Source: Campylobacter sp. MIT 12-8780
GTDB taxonomy: Bacteria; Campylobacterota; Campylobacteria; Campylobacterales; Campylobacteraceae
Direction: 5' to 3'
Assembly: GCF_006864535.1 (NCBI RefSeq)
Contig: NZ_QHLL01000002.1
Coordinates: 124,001-188,000 of the forward strand
DNA: 64,000 bases
Position numbers and translations under genes: made by a program. Under the pieces are notes generated by a model. That model saw only the letters and a program-made list of their open reading frames with translations. It had not been told where the DNA came from and ran no database searches. This document shows positions 52,695-62,166 of the stretch, in pieces; positions within the stretch are counted from its first letter, which is position 1, and each line of letters opens with the position of its first letter.

Positions 52695-52741
52695 TTTGCA
52701 ACGTTTTTTATAGTTTTATAAAAGCGTAAAGTGGAGTTAAA

Positions 52742-55700
52742 ATGTGCTTGTTTAAAAGGGCTTGGGTTTTATTTTTTGTTTTTACATTAAAGCTTTTTGC
52801 CTTAAGTCCTTTTGAACTTCATAATGTTAATGAAGCTCATCAAAGTGGCATTACAGGAAATGGCATTCATATAAGCATACTTGATGATGCCTTTAATATT
52901 ACCCATCAAAGCCTTAAAGATAGAATTTTAGGTTCTGTAGCTTATCCTAGCGATCAAAATGGGCAAAGCTATACTCCAAATTTTTTAATTGATACTCATG
53001 GTAGCCATGTGGCTGGCATAGCACTTGGTTCAAGACTTGGAGGAAGTGAGCCTTATGGGGCTGCTTATAATGCAAGCTTTTATGGTGTTGGCATTTTTGG
53101 TGATAACACACATACAAACTTACCCGATATTTACAATATACTTAAAAACAAAGGTGAAGTAAAGATCGTAAATAATAGCTGGGGTTCTAACATATACCCT
53201 GTTGTGGGGTTTGAGTATGATTTAAATAAGAACTTAGTTCAAAACACAAGTATAATAGATGATGCAAATTATGCTATGAAAGAGCTTACAAACCCTTTAG
53301 CTCACACAAGTGGGCTGTATAAACTTGCTCAAGAAAGAAAGCTTTTAAGTATATTTGCAGCTGGCAATGAAGGTGTTTTATCGCCAAACATACAATCTGT
53401 TTTGCCAAGATATGATGAAAGTATTCGATCTTGGCTTGCGGTGGGTGCGCTTGATAGCGAGTATATCACTAGACAAGCTGATGGTAAGCTTATTATCGAT
53501 GGCAAGGGCGTGGCTGATTTTAGCAATGGCTTTAAAGGAGCTGTAAATTTCTCCCTCACAGCAGCTGGAGTAAAGATTAACTCAGTTGATGCAAATACAA
53601 ATAATAGTTATACTTTAAAACAAGGCACTTCTATGGCTGCACCTTTAGTCAGTGGAGTTGCAGCTTTGGTGCAAGAAAAATTTCCCTTTTTAAACGGCGC
53701 ACAAATTGCAGATGTGCTTTTAAGCACGGCAAATAAAGATTATCAAGCTCCAAAAATGGTTGTTAAAAGTATTGGCGAGGGCAGTGGTGCAAGCGTTAAA
53801 ACAACTTATACTCTAGTGTATATAGATCAAGCCGTGCCAGCAACTGATGCTGAAAAAAGAGCTGATGTTGATGTTTTGTATAATGGCTTAGCACTTAATA
53901 TAGGTGGCGTGCTTCAAAACTACACAGATTATATAATGAATAATTTAAATACCACTCAAGCTGCTCAGCAAGTAAGTAAAGAAGAGATTTTCGGACAAGG
54001 CATACTAGACGCTCAAAAAGCTTTGCAAGGTTTAAGCATACTTGATACAAATCGCTTGAATTTAAAAGACATTCAAACACATGATAACAAACAACAAGCC
54101 TTTTATACCCTTGATACTCAAGGACATACAGCCGAGTTTAGCAATGATATCAGTCAAAAAACTTGGGATAGCAATTTACATTTAAGTTCAGCTCTTAACA
54201 GCCCAGCAGCACAAATGCAAAATATCACTGAAGTAGGCTTGATCAAAGAAGGACAAGGCTCACTCATCTTAAGTGGAACAAATTCTTATCAAGGCGATAC
54301 TATAGTGCGTGGAGGTACTCTTGCTTTATATAAAAGAAATGATGGTTCAGGAGGAAGCCTTCAAAGTTCAGTTTTTGTAGAACAAGGCGGAACCTTATTT
54401 GTGGGCGAAAGAAGCGATTTAAACACAGACATTAAAAGGCTTGCGAGTACATTTTCTAAGGCTATGCCAAGTACAAGCAGTGTGATTTTAAATCAAAATT
54501 TACACAATAATGGCTTGCTTGATATAGGAGGTAATGGTTTAGCAGTGCTTGAGGTAAAGGGTGCTTATACTCAAGCAAGTTTGGCGACTTTAAGATTGAG
54601 CTTTAATACAAGTGGAAATTCCTTACTTCAAGCTAATAATTACAATATAGCTCAAGGTGCTTCTTTAGTGTATGTGCCTATAATTGCTCAAATTTCACCG
54701 AGCGCGCAAAATATTGCTTTAAATTTGGGCGATTTAAAACATTCTTTATCTCAGTTTAATGTAAGTGTGGCTAATTCTTCAGTATTTGACTTTACTCTTT
54801 CACCTGATAAGCTGGTTTTAAATGCAAGCACCAAAGCAAATGTTTATGCAAATTATGAAGGAGCAAATGCCAGTTTAGCAAGGGCTTTAAGGGCTATGGC
54901 TATGTCAGGAACTTTGCCAGCTTCTTATACTCAGTTTTTTGGCGAGCTTAATGCTATGGCAAATAATGATTATGTAAAAACCTTAGAAAGTATAGACAAT
55001 AACGATCATCTTAAAAATACAGCAAGGATAAGAAGAATTCAAGAAAGATTAGGCTTTGAAAATATACTCTTGCTCTTGCAAGAAAATAGCGAGCAAATCA
55101 GCTTAAATCCAAGTTATACTTATGTTGATGATGAATCTTATGATGGATATGGCGTGGGTTCAAAATTAGAAGCTTTAAAGTATGTTGATGAGAGAACTTT
55201 TTTGGCTGGATTTTTAAACTATGCGTATAATTACAGCGATTTTGAAAACTCATATATAAAAGCTCATCTTCTTTCAACGGGTTTTACTTTCAAATCTGAT
55301 CTTGATTTTGTAAATGTTGTGAGTGGTGTATCTTTGGGCTTTGCTCGAAATCAACTTCGAAGAAATATTTACAATCAAGACTCTCGCCCAAAAGCAAGCT
55401 ATAACAACCTTTTAAGCTCTTTTCACGCAGGTATAAGCAAGGATTTGCTTTTAGATGAAAAGCTTTCTTTTGCTTTGGTTGATTCTACATTGAAACTCTC
55501 TCCTATGATTTATGGCGCTTATACTTTTATGTATCAAGATGAGATCAAAGAAAACAAAGCCTTGCTTAGCGTAAATCATAAAAACAAAAACTATCATAGT
55601 CTTAGTATGAGCGTGGGGACAAATTTATCTTATACATTAAGTGATGCGTATGATTTAAATCCAAGTTCAGGTTTTAATCTTTTTGCGTTTTACGAACAAA

Positions 55701-55918
55701 GATTACTAGGCAATGTGCTTAAAAATAGTGCTTCTTTTTATGATTTTACAGGTTCAAATTTTAATCTGAAGCACAAACTGGATAAAAGTCTTATCCGCAT
55801 AGGAGCAAATGTGCGTCTTGGCACAGATAAAACTTCTTTTTTGCTGGGTTTTGATGATGAGATAAGTAAAAACTCAAACAATATTAATTTTAATATAAAA
55901 GCACAATATCAGTTTTAA
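52742..55918 (+). CDS. Autotransporter serine protease (subtilisin-type passenger)
   Basis: A 1058-residue secreted S8 protease, matching C. jejuni Cj1365c in type and position after glmS. The signal peptide is MCLFKRAWVLFFVFTLKLFA. The catalytic triad is Asp48 (SILDDAF), His86 (DTHGSHVAG) and Ser297 (GTSMAAPLVSG), with Asn209 (AAGNEG) in the oxyanion hole. A PATR-like segment (GSLILSGTNSYQGDTIVRGGTLALY) lies near 500-525. The last ~270 residues form an autotransporter barrel with NYAYNYSDF-type strands and a terminal Phe (KAQYQF). It is probably delivered to the cell surface or released. Confidence 0.9.
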   Translation: MCLFKRAWVLFFVFTLKLFALSPFELHNVNEAHQSGITGNGIHISILDDAFNITHQSLKDRILGSVAYPSDQNGQSYTPNFLIDTHGSHVAGIALGSRLGGSEPYGAAYNASFYGVGIFGDNTHTNLPDIYNILKNKGEVKIVNNSWGSNIYPVVGFEYDLNKNLVQNTSIIDDANYAMKELTNPLAHTSGLYKLAQERKLLSIFAAGNEGVLSPNIQSVLPRYDESIRSWLAVGALDSEYITRQADGKLIIDGKGVADFSNGFKGAVNFSLTAAGVKINSVDANTNNSYTLKQGTSMAAPLVSGVAALVQEKFPFLNGAQIADVLLSTANKDYQAPKMVVKSIGEGSGASVKTTYTLVYIDQAVPATDAEKRADVDVLYNGLALNIGGVLQNYTDYIMNNLNTTQAAQQVSKEEIFGQGILDAQKALQGLSILDTNRLNLKDIQTHDNKQQAFYTLDTQGHTAEFSNDISQKTWDSNLHLSSALNSPAAQMQNITEVGLIKEGQGSLILSGTNSYQGDTIVRGGTLALYKRNDGSGGSLQSSVFVEQGGTLFVGERSDLNTDIKRLASTFSKAMPSTSSVILNQNLHNNGLLDIGGNGLAVLEVKGAYTQASLATLRLSFNTSGNSLLQANNYNIAQGASLVYVPIIAQISPSAQNIALNLGDLKHSLSQFNVSVANSSVFDFTLSPDKLVLNASTKANVYANYEGANASLARALRAMAMSGTLPASYTQFFGELNAMANNDYVKTLESIDNNDHLKNTARIRRIQERLGFENILLLLQENSEQISLNPSYTYVDDESYDGYGVGSKLEALKYVDERTFLAGFLNYAYNYSDFENSYIKAHLLSTGFTFKSDLDFVNVVSGVSLGFARNQLRRNIYNQDSRPKASYNNLLSSFHAGISKDLLLDEKLSFALVDSTLKLSPMIYGAYTFMYQDEIKENKALLSVNHKNKNYHSLSMSVGTNLSYTLSDAYDLNPSSGFNLFAFYEQRLLGNVLKNSASFYDFTGSNFNLKHKLDKSLIRIGANVRLGTDKTSFLLGFDDEISKNSNNINFNIKAQYQF

Positions 55919-56026
55919 ACTCTTGGCTTTGTTTCTTGATTTTACAATGCTTTTAAAGCTAAATTCAGCCAAATTTTAGCCTTATTATCTTAAACTTTTA
56001 TTAAGAAAATAATCAAAGGTTTTTTT

Positions 56027-57268
56027 ATGCTTTCATGCTCGCCGATTGTGTATTATAAACAACTTTTAAAGCATTATGAGTATTCTTATTTTGCTGAAGA
56101 TGATAATAAAGTCATCATTGGTATTGATCCTCTTTTTTTAGACGCTAAAGATATGGACTTAAGTCAGCTTAAATTTGAGTTTTATCAAGAAAGTGCGAAA
56201 AAGCCTTTGTGTGAATATGCTGGATTTTTTGGGGTTTTAGCTGCTGATTTTTATACTTTTTTTGAAAAAATTGACACGCCTAGACTTAAAAATTATGATT
56301 TTCCTTTGTTTTTATTTGCCAATGCTAGGGCGTATTTGGTGTATGAAAAGCATTCTAAGCTTTATTTTGAGTATGGAGATAAAAAGTATTTTGAGTGCTT
56401 AAAAAATGAAGAAATTCAAGATAAGACTTGTAAGTTTGAATTTAAGATAGAAAATGATTTAGAAGCTGAAAAAGCTGATTTTATAGCCATGATACAAAAG
56501 GCTAAAGAATACCTTGCCAGTGGGGACATCTTTCAAGTCGTGCTTTCAAAACAACTTTGCATACAAAGTAATGTTGATAGCCTTAGCTTTTATAGTGAGC
56601 TTGCAAAGCAAAACCCAAGCCCTTATATGTTTCATTTTCCAAGCAGGTATGGCGTTGTGGTTGGTTCTTCACCTGAGCTTGTCTTAAGCATAAAAAATAA
56701 AGAAATTTTCATCGCGCCTATAGCTGGCACAAGAAATTTAGATGAAACAAGCGATAAAGAGGCTTTAGCAAAAGATTTACTCAGTGATGAAAAGGAATTG
56801 TGCGAGCATAGAATGCTTGTTGATCTTGCGCGTAATGACATCTCTAAATTTGGCACAAAAACTCGGGTTGAAAATGTCTTTGAGCTGGTAAATTATCAAT
56901 ATGTTATGCATATAGTTTCAAGTGTGTATGCTTTTTTAAAAGATGAAGCAAGCATTTTTGATGCTATAGGGGCTATCTTTCCAGCAGGCACCTTAAGTGG
57001 GGCTCCAAAGATTAGGGCTTTAGAGCTTATATCCCAACTTGAGGGGCTTAATCGTGGCGTGTATGGTGGGGCTATTGGCTTTTTAAATTTTAATGAAAAT
57101 GTATGCCTAGCCATTATCATACGTTCAGCTTTTTTTACTCAAAATAAAGCTTTTATCGCAAGTGGGGCTGGGGTAGTGATGAAAAGCGAGGCTGAAAAAG
57201 AATACGCCGAGATCAAGGCTAAAAGACAAAGCCTCATTAAAAGCTTTGAAGCTTTAAGGGATAAATGA
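56027..57268 (+). CDS. trpE: Anthranilate synthase component I
   Basis: Converts chorismate to anthranilate with ammonia from TrpG, first step of tryptophan synthesis. The 413-residue product has the chorismate-binding domain: GDIFQVVLSKQL near 167, GSSPELVLSI near 212, IAGTRNLDETSDKEALAKDLLSDEKELCEHRMLVDLARND split over 235-275, GTLSGAPKIRALELI near 323 and GGAIGFLNFN near 346. The N-terminal domain is shorter than in E. coli. It overlaps trpGD by 4 bases. I saw no Trp-rich leader peptide upstream. Confidence 0.92.
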   Translation: MLSCSPIVYYKQLLKHYEYSYFAEDDNKVIIGIDPLFLDAKDMDLSQLKFEFYQESAKKPLCEYAGFFGVLAADFYTFFEKIDTPRLKNYDFPLFLFANARAYLVYEKHSKLYFEYGDKKYFECLKNEEIQDKTCKFEFKIENDLEAEKADFIAMIQKAKEYLASGDIFQVVLSKQLCIQSNVDSLSFYSELAKQNPSPYMFHFPSRYGVVVGSSPELVLSIKNKEIFIAPIAGTRNLDETSDKEALAKDLLSDEKELCEHRMLVDLARNDISKFGTKTRVENVFELVNYQYVMHIVSSVYAFLKDEASIFDAIGAIFPAGTLSGAPKIRALELISQLEGLNRGVYGGAIGFLNFNENVCLAIIIRSAFFTQNKAFIASGAGVVMKSEAEKEYAEIKAKRQSLIKSFEALRDK

Positions 57269-58881
57269 TGATTTTATTGATTGATAATTATGATTCTTTT
57301 GTATTTAATGTCAAAACCATGCTTACTCAGCTTTATGAAGGCGAAGTAAAAGTGGTGCGAAATGATATGATAAGCTTAGATGAGCTTAAGGCTTTACAGC
57401 CAGATTTTATAGTCATAAGTCCAGGACCCAAACACCCAAAAGATAGCGGCATAAGCTTAGAGCTTTTTAAAAGCGGTTTAGATATACCAATACTTGGCGT
57501 TTGTTTGGGCCATCAAGCCTTAGGGCTTGCTTTTAACGCGAGTATTTCAAGATTAAAGCAAGTTGCACATGGCAATACTTCAACAATCAAGCTTAAAGAT
57601 CAAGCTTATATTTTTAAAGATATGCCCTTAAGTTTTGAGGTGATGCGTTATCATTCTTTAGTAGTTGAGGATTTACCCCAGTGCTTAGAAGCTCTTGCTT
57701 ATACCGAAGATGGAGTTTTAATGGCGATGAGGCATAAAAGCTTGCCTTATTTTGGTGTGCAGTTTCACCCAGAGAGTTATTTTAGCGAATATGGGCTAAA
57801 GATTTTTAAGAATTTCTTAGAATTAAAAGCTGAAAAAAAGCCTGAAGAAAAACCAAAACTCACTCATTTTATCAACAAACTTCAAGAAAATACCGCCCTT
57901 ACAAGCCTTGATTTTGAAAAAATTTGTAAAATCATCGCTTCAAAAGAGTATGAGCCTATACAGCTTGCTGCCTTACTCATCTTAATCACTGAAAAATCCC
58001 TAAACGAAGAATCCCTAAGTGCCTTAGTGCGTAATATCTTAAAATACTCACAAACTTTTAGCGATGAAAGCGAGATGATCGATATAGTAGGCACAGGAGG
58101 CGATGGTTTTAAGAGTATTAATGTCTCTACCACAACAGCTTTTATCTTAGGCGCACTTGGCGTAAAGGTAGCAAAGCATGGAAATAAAGCCATTTCAAGT
58201 TCAAGCGGAAGCTCTGATGTGCTTGAAGCCTTAAAAATCAACACATATAAGAGCATAAGCAAGCAAAAAGAAGTGCTTGATAAACTAGGACTTGCCTTTT
58301 TTCACGCTCCTTATTTTCACTCCTTAGTTGGCGAGGTAAGAGAAGTAAGACAAAAACTTGGGGTAAAAACCGTGTTTAATGTCTTAGGACCATTATTGCA
58401 CCCAAATTTAAAGCTTAAATACCAGCTTTTAGGTAATTATCACGAGCCTGTGCATAAGCTTTTAGCTGAGGTTTTAAGAGTGCTTGGACGAAAACATGCC
58501 CTTGTAGTGCGTGGTAAGGACGGCATGGATGAGATAAGCATTTGTGCAGATACTAGCGTATATGAGCTTAAAGATGGTGAGATCTTATACTATGAAGTAA
58601 GCCCAGAACAATTTGGCTTTAAAAGAGCTTTTCACAGCGATATAGTAGGGGCTGATGCGAGCTTTAATGCGAAGATTTTGCTTGATACTCTAGCTGGGAA
58701 GATTAAGGGGGCTAAATTTGATATAGTGGTGCTTAATGCTATGTTTGCTCTTTATACAGCAAATAAGGTTGAAAATCCTATGCAGGCTAAGGATATAGTG
58801 CTTGAGGCTATTTATTCTGGTAGGGTGCTTGACTTTTTTCACACCTATCAAGAACAATTAAGAACCTTGCATGAAAATTAA
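57265..58881 (+). CDS. trpD: Anthranilate synthase amidotransferase / phosphoribosyltransferase fusion
   Basis: A natural TrpG-TrpD fusion of 538 residues. The class I glutaminase domain (1-190) has GVCLGHQALGLAF with the nucleophile Cys80 and VQFHPESYFSEYG near 170. The anthranilate phosphoribosyltransferase domain from about 205 has DIVGTGGDGFKSINVSTTTAF near 273 and KHGNKAISSSSGSSDVLEAL near 307, and FNVLGPLLHP near 372. The fusion is the same as in C. jejuni trpD. It overlaps trpE and trpF. Confidence 0.93.
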   Translation: MMILLIDNYDSFVFNVKTMLTQLYEGEVKVVRNDMISLDELKALQPDFIVISPGPKHPKDSGISLELFKSGLDIPILGVCLGHQALGLAFNASISRLKQVAHGNTSTIKLKDQAYIFKDMPLSFEVMRYHSLVVEDLPQCLEALAYTEDGVLMAMRHKSLPYFGVQFHPESYFSEYGLKIFKNFLELKAEKKPEEKPKLTHFINKLQENTALTSLDFEKICKIIASKEYEPIQLAALLILITEKSLNEESLSALVRNILKYSQTFSDESEMIDIVGTGGDGFKSINVSTTTAFILGALGVKVAKHGNKAISSSSGSSDVLEALKINTYKSISKQKEVLDKLGLAFFHAPYFHSLVGEVREVRQKLGVKTVFNVLGPLLHPNLKLKYQLLGNYHEPVHKLLAEVLRVLGRKHALVVRGKDGMDEISICADTSVYELKDGEILYYEVSPEQFGFKRAFHSDIVGADASFNAKILLDTLAGKIKGAKFDIVVLNAMFALYTANKVENPMQAKDIVLEAIYSGRVLDFFHTYQEQLRTLHEN

Positions 58882-59461
58882 AATTTGTGGGATTAAAGAA
58901 AGGCAAAATTGCGAGCAAATTGCTAGCTTAAATATCGATTATATGGGGCTTATCTTTGCAAAAAGCCCAAGACAAGTAAGCTTTGATCTAGCCCAAGAGC
59001 TTAGCCTTATCATTAGAAATTCAGGAAAAAAAGCTGTTGGGGTTTTTGTTGATGAAAGCGATGAGTTTATACTCAAGCATGCAAGTTTTTTAGATGTCCT
59101 TCAGTGTTATAAAAAGGTAAGCAAGGATCTTTATACTCAAGCTAAAGCCTTAAAACTTGAACTTTGGCAAGTTATAAGCGTAGATGAAAAGCTTAAATAT
59201 GATGAAAATATTAATGCTGATTTAGTGCTTTTTGATACTAAGGGTAAATTTAAAGGCGGTAATGGCATAAGTTTTAACTGGAATTTATTGCAAAATTACC
59301 CAAAAGACTTTGCCTTAGCTGGTGGCATAGGACTTGATAATATAGAACAAGCTTGTAAGTTTAAGCCTAAGATCATCGATATAAACTCAAGGGTTGAAAA
59401 TGCTTTAGGCTTAAAGGATAAGGCTTTGATTATACAACTTTTAAAAAAGGTAGGACGATGA
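58871..59461 (+). CDS. trpF: Phosphoribosylanthranilate isomerase
   Basis: Isomerises N-(5'-phosphoribosyl)anthranilate to CdRP. The 196-residue TIM barrel starts KIKICGIKERQNCEQIASLNI, with the catalytic Cys in KICGIK, GLIFAKSPRQVSF near 27, VGVFVDES near 56, LFDTKGKFKGGNGISFNW near 119 (catalytic Asp) and LAGGIGLDNI near 149. It overlaps trpD by 11 and trpB by 4 bases. trpC, the next enzyme, is not in this operon; C. jejuni also has it elsewhere. Confidence 0.92.
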   Translation: MKIKICGIKERQNCEQIASLNIDYMGLIFAKSPRQVSFDLAQELSLIIRNSGKKAVGVFVDESDEFILKHASFLDVLQCYKKVSKDLYTQAKALKLELWQVISVDEKLKYDENINADLVLFDTKGKFKGGNGISFNWNLLQNYPKDFALAGGIGLDNIEQACKFKPKIIDINSRVENALGLKDKALIIQLLKKVGR

Positions 59462-60636
59462 AGAAAAGTTATTATGGGGATTTTGGAGGCAGCTTTGTGC
59501 CAGAAACGGCTATGTTTGCTCTTATTGAGCTTGAACATGCTTTTAAAACCATAGCTTTTACAAAGGAATTTAAAAAAGAGCTCAAAGGCTTGCTAAAAGA
59601 CTATGTAGGGCGTAAATCTCCACTCTATAAGGCTCAAAATTTAAGTTCATATTATGGGCATGAAATTTATCTTAAAAGAGAGGATTTAAATCACACAGGC
59701 TCGCACAAGATTAACAACGCCCTTTCTCAAGCCTTATTAGCTAAAAAAATGGGTAAAAAAAAGATCATTGCTGAAACTGGAGCTGGACAGCACGGCTTAG
59801 CTACTGCCACAGCTGCAGCACTTTTGGGCTTAGAATGTGAAGTCTTTATGGGTGCAACTGATGCACAAAGACAGGCTTTAAATGTCCAAAAAATCAAACT
59901 CTTAGGTGCTAAGGTAAGAGAAATTCATACAGGCTTAAAAACACTTAAAGAAGCGACTACAGCAGCCATTCAAGTATGGATCAATGAGATAGAAAAAAGT
60001 TTTTATGTCATAGGAAGCGTAGTTGGTCCTTATCCTTATCCTCAAATTGTCGCACATTTTCAAAGTGTGATTGGCAAGGAGTGTAAAAAACAACTTCAAA
60101 AGCTTGGTAAAAAGGCTGATTATGTCATCGCTTGTGTGGGTGGTGGATCAAATGCTATTGGAATTTTTCAAGGTTTTTTAAAAGATAAACACACCAAGCT
60201 TATTGGTATAGAAGCAGCAGGCTTAGGCATTGATACGCCTTATCATGCAGCTACTTTAACAAAGGGCAGAGCTGGCATAATCCATGGCATGAAAACTAAG
60301 GTTTTACAAGATGAATTTGGCAATATCTTGCCCGTTCATAGCATATCAGCTGGGCTTGATTATCCAGGAGTTGGTCCAGTGCATGCGTATTTACAAGAAC
60401 TTAAACGCGTCAAATACTATGCCATAAATGATGATGAATGTATGAATGCTTTAAAGCTTTTATGTCAAAAAGAAGGCATTATCCCAGCTGTTGAAAGTGC
60501 TCATGCTTTAGCTTATCTTGAAAAGCTTTGTCCTAAACTTGATAAAAAAAGCGTTATAGTAGTCAATGTTTCAGGCAGGGGCGATAAGGATATGCACACT
60601 ATCTTAGGCTATAAAAAAGGAAAAATTTATGGTTGA
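59458..60636 (+). CDS. trpB: Tryptophan synthase beta subunit
   Basis: Condenses indole with serine using PLP. The 392-residue product has YYGDFGGSFVPETAMFAL at the N-terminus, KREDLNHTGSHKINNALSQ near 78-96 with the PLP Lys, AETGAGQHGLATATAAALLGLE near 103, YVIACVGGGSNAIGIF near 222 and SAGLDYPGVGP near 298. Length and blocks are standard TrpB1. It overlaps trpF and trpA, forming a tight operon. Confidence 0.95.
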   Translation: MKKSYYGDFGGSFVPETAMFALIELEHAFKTIAFTKEFKKELKGLLKDYVGRKSPLYKAQNLSSYYGHEIYLKREDLNHTGSHKINNALSQALLAKKMGKKKIIAETGAGQHGLATATAAALLGLECEVFMGATDAQRQALNVQKIKLLGAKVREIHTGLKTLKEATTAAIQVWINEIEKSFYVIGSVVGPYPYPQIVAHFQSVIGKECKKQLQKLGKKADYVIACVGGGSNAIGIFQGFLKDKHTKLIGIEAAGLGIDTPYHAATLTKGRAGIIHGMKTKVLQDEFGNILPVHSISAGLDYPGVGPVHAYLQELKRVKYYAINDDECMNALKLLCQKEGIIPAVESAHALAYLEKLCPKLDKKSVIVVNVSGRGDKDMHTILGYKKGKIYG

Positions 60637-61372
60637 TTTTAAGCATTTTTATAAAGAAAAGGCAAATGTGGCTTTTAGTGTATTTGGTTATCCAAATTTA
60701 GCCACAACTAAGGCTTTTTTACAAAGACTTGATACAAGTAAGATTGATATTTTAGAACTTGGCATAGCCTATTCTGATCCTATAGCTGATGGTAGGATAA
60801 TCAGCGAGGCAGCCTTACAAGCCTTAAATGAAGGCATAAATATACACGAGGTTTTTAAAAGCTTAGCTGAGCTAAAAATCAAAAAGCCTATAGTTTTTTT
60901 AGTCTATTATAATTTAATCTTTTCTTATGGGATAAAACAATTCGTTGAAGAGAGTAAAAAAGTAGGCATTAAAGGGCTTATCGTGCCAGAGCTTCCTTTT
61001 GAAGAAAATGAAGAGCTTTTTAAGGAGTGCGAAAAAGCAGGGCTTGCACTCATCCCTTTAATCAGCGTTACAACTTCAAAAGAACGTATGCAAAAGATAC
61101 TCACAAGGGCAAGTGGCTTTGTATATGTGGTGGCTAGTCTTGGCATAACAGGGGGCAAGCAAGTAGGATTTTCAAGGCTTAAAAGCTTAGTCAAAGAACT
61201 AAGAGCTTACACAACTTTACCTATTTTTATAGGTTTTGGAATAAAAAATGCTAAAGATGTGCAAAATATCAAGCAAATTTGTGATGGAGCTATAGTTGGC
61301 ACAAGCATTGTTGAGGCTTTTAAGGAGAAAAAGATCACAAAAATCATGCAAAAAGTGAATGAAATTTTTTAA
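60629..61372 (+). CDS. trpA: Tryptophan synthase alpha subunit
   Basis: Cleaves indole-3-glycerol phosphate to indole and passes it to TrpB. The 247-residue TIM barrel contains FGYPNLATTKAFLQRL near 17, LELGIAYSDPIADGRII near 44 (catalytic Glu and the DP loop), VPELPFEENEEL near 120 with the second acid, and FVYVVASLGITGGK near 168. It is the last trp gene and is followed by a short gap with a new promoter. Confidence 0.94.
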   Translation: MVDFKHFYKEKANVAFSVFGYPNLATTKAFLQRLDTSKIDILELGIAYSDPIADGRIISEAALQALNEGINIHEVFKSLAELKIKKPIVFLVYYNLIFSYGIKQFVEESKKVGIKGLIVPELPFEENEELFKECEKAGLALIPLISVTTSKERMQKILTRASGFVYVVASLGITGGKQVGFSRLKSLVKELRAYTTLPIFIGFGIKNAKDVQNIKQICDGAIVGTSIVEAFKEKKITKIMQKVNEIF

Positions 61373-61410
61373 AAAGCGAAGAATAAATTATTTTTTTATT
61401 TTTCATTTAT

Positions 61411-61416
61411 TATAAT
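61411..61416 (+). promoter_or_regulatory. -10 box before the CheX-like gene
   Basis: TATAATTATAC, about 23 bases before an ATG with AAAAAGGAGAAAAG. Confidence 0.6.
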
Positions 61417-61438
61417 TATACTTAAAAAAGGAGAAAAG

Positions 61439-61858
61439 ATGTTTAGAGCTGTTGAGGATTCTATCAAGCATTTTTTTGAGGAAATTTTAAAAGGCAAGCT
61501 TACTCAAAGAGAGCGCATAGAAGGTGAGCTTTATGGCGCGGCTATTATGCTTAAAAGCGAGATTGAGGGGGAATTTAACTTCTATCTTTTTTTCTCAAAA
61601 GACGTTTTTGAACATTTTAGATTGGTATTTTTGCAAAATGTAACTTTTCATGAGGGCGATTTTTGCGACTTAGCTAAAGAATGCGCTAATGAAATCATAG
61701 GCTATGCAAAGATGCAACTCAATGAAAAAGGCGGGGATTATGTGCTTGGCATACCTGAGTATTTAGGTAGGGTTGATTTTGAAAATTTCAAGCTTGATAG
61801 AGCTTTAACTTTTGATCTTAACGGAGCTTTATTAAGAGTAGGTTATAAAAAAATATGA
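61439..61858 (+). CDS. CheX/CheC-like small protein
   Basis: A 139-residue protein in the place of C. jejuni Cj0350. The central part (ELYGAAIMLKSEIEGEFNFYLFFSKDVFEHF, then FCDLAKECANEIIGYAKMQL) follows the CheX/CheC pattern of a beta-sheet and an E...N-containing helix, where Glu and Asn serve in CheY-P dephosphorylation; here Glu and Asn are at ECANEI. It overlaps fliN by 4 bases, so a motor-linked role is likely. The assignment is from pattern and context only. Confidence 0.65.
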   Translation: MFRAVEDSIKHFFEEILKGKLTQRERIEGELYGAAIMLKSEIEGEFNFYLFFSKDVFEHFRLVFLQNVTFHEGDFCDLAKECANEIIGYAKMQLNEKGGDYVLGIPEYLGRVDFENFKLDRALTFDLNGALLRVGYKKI

Positions 61859-62166
61859 GTGAAAAATTAAATGAATTTGGCGATCATGCCGGCTTACTTG
61901 AATCATACGAAGATATCTTAGACATAACCGTTGATTTTGTCAGCGAACTTGGCACTACAAATATGAGCGTAAGTGATCTTTTAAAGCTTGATGTGGGTTC
62001 TATTATCGATCTTGAAAAGCCAGCTGGAGAAAGCGTGGAGCTTTATATCAACAAAAGAATCTTTGGTAAAGGTGAAGTCATGGTCTATGAAAAAAATCTT
62101 GCCATTCGTATCAATGAAATTTTAGATTCTAAAAGCGTTTTGCAATACTTTAAAAAAGAAGTATAA
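61855..62166 (+). CDS. fliN: Flagellar motor switch protein FliN
   Basis: C-ring component of 103 residues. The SpoA/FliN domain is visible as LDITVDFVSELGTTNMSVSDLLKLDVGSII near 23-52, then LYINKRIFGKGEVMVYEKNLAIRINEI, the usual FliN end. The upstream overlap with the CheX-like gene and a one-base overlap (TAATG) with the next gene suggest a small flagellar operon. In C. jejuni it is Cj0351. Confidence 0.92.
   Translation: MSEKLNEFGDHAGLLESYEDILDITVDFVSELGTTNMSVSDLLKLDVGSIIDLEKPAGESVELYINKRIFGKGEVMVYEKNLAIRINEILDSKSVLQYFKKEV

Noticed and set aside
55919-56026. Possible trp attenuator before trpE.
   Set aside because: No leader peptide with Trp codons and no convincing terminator/antiterminator pair was seen.
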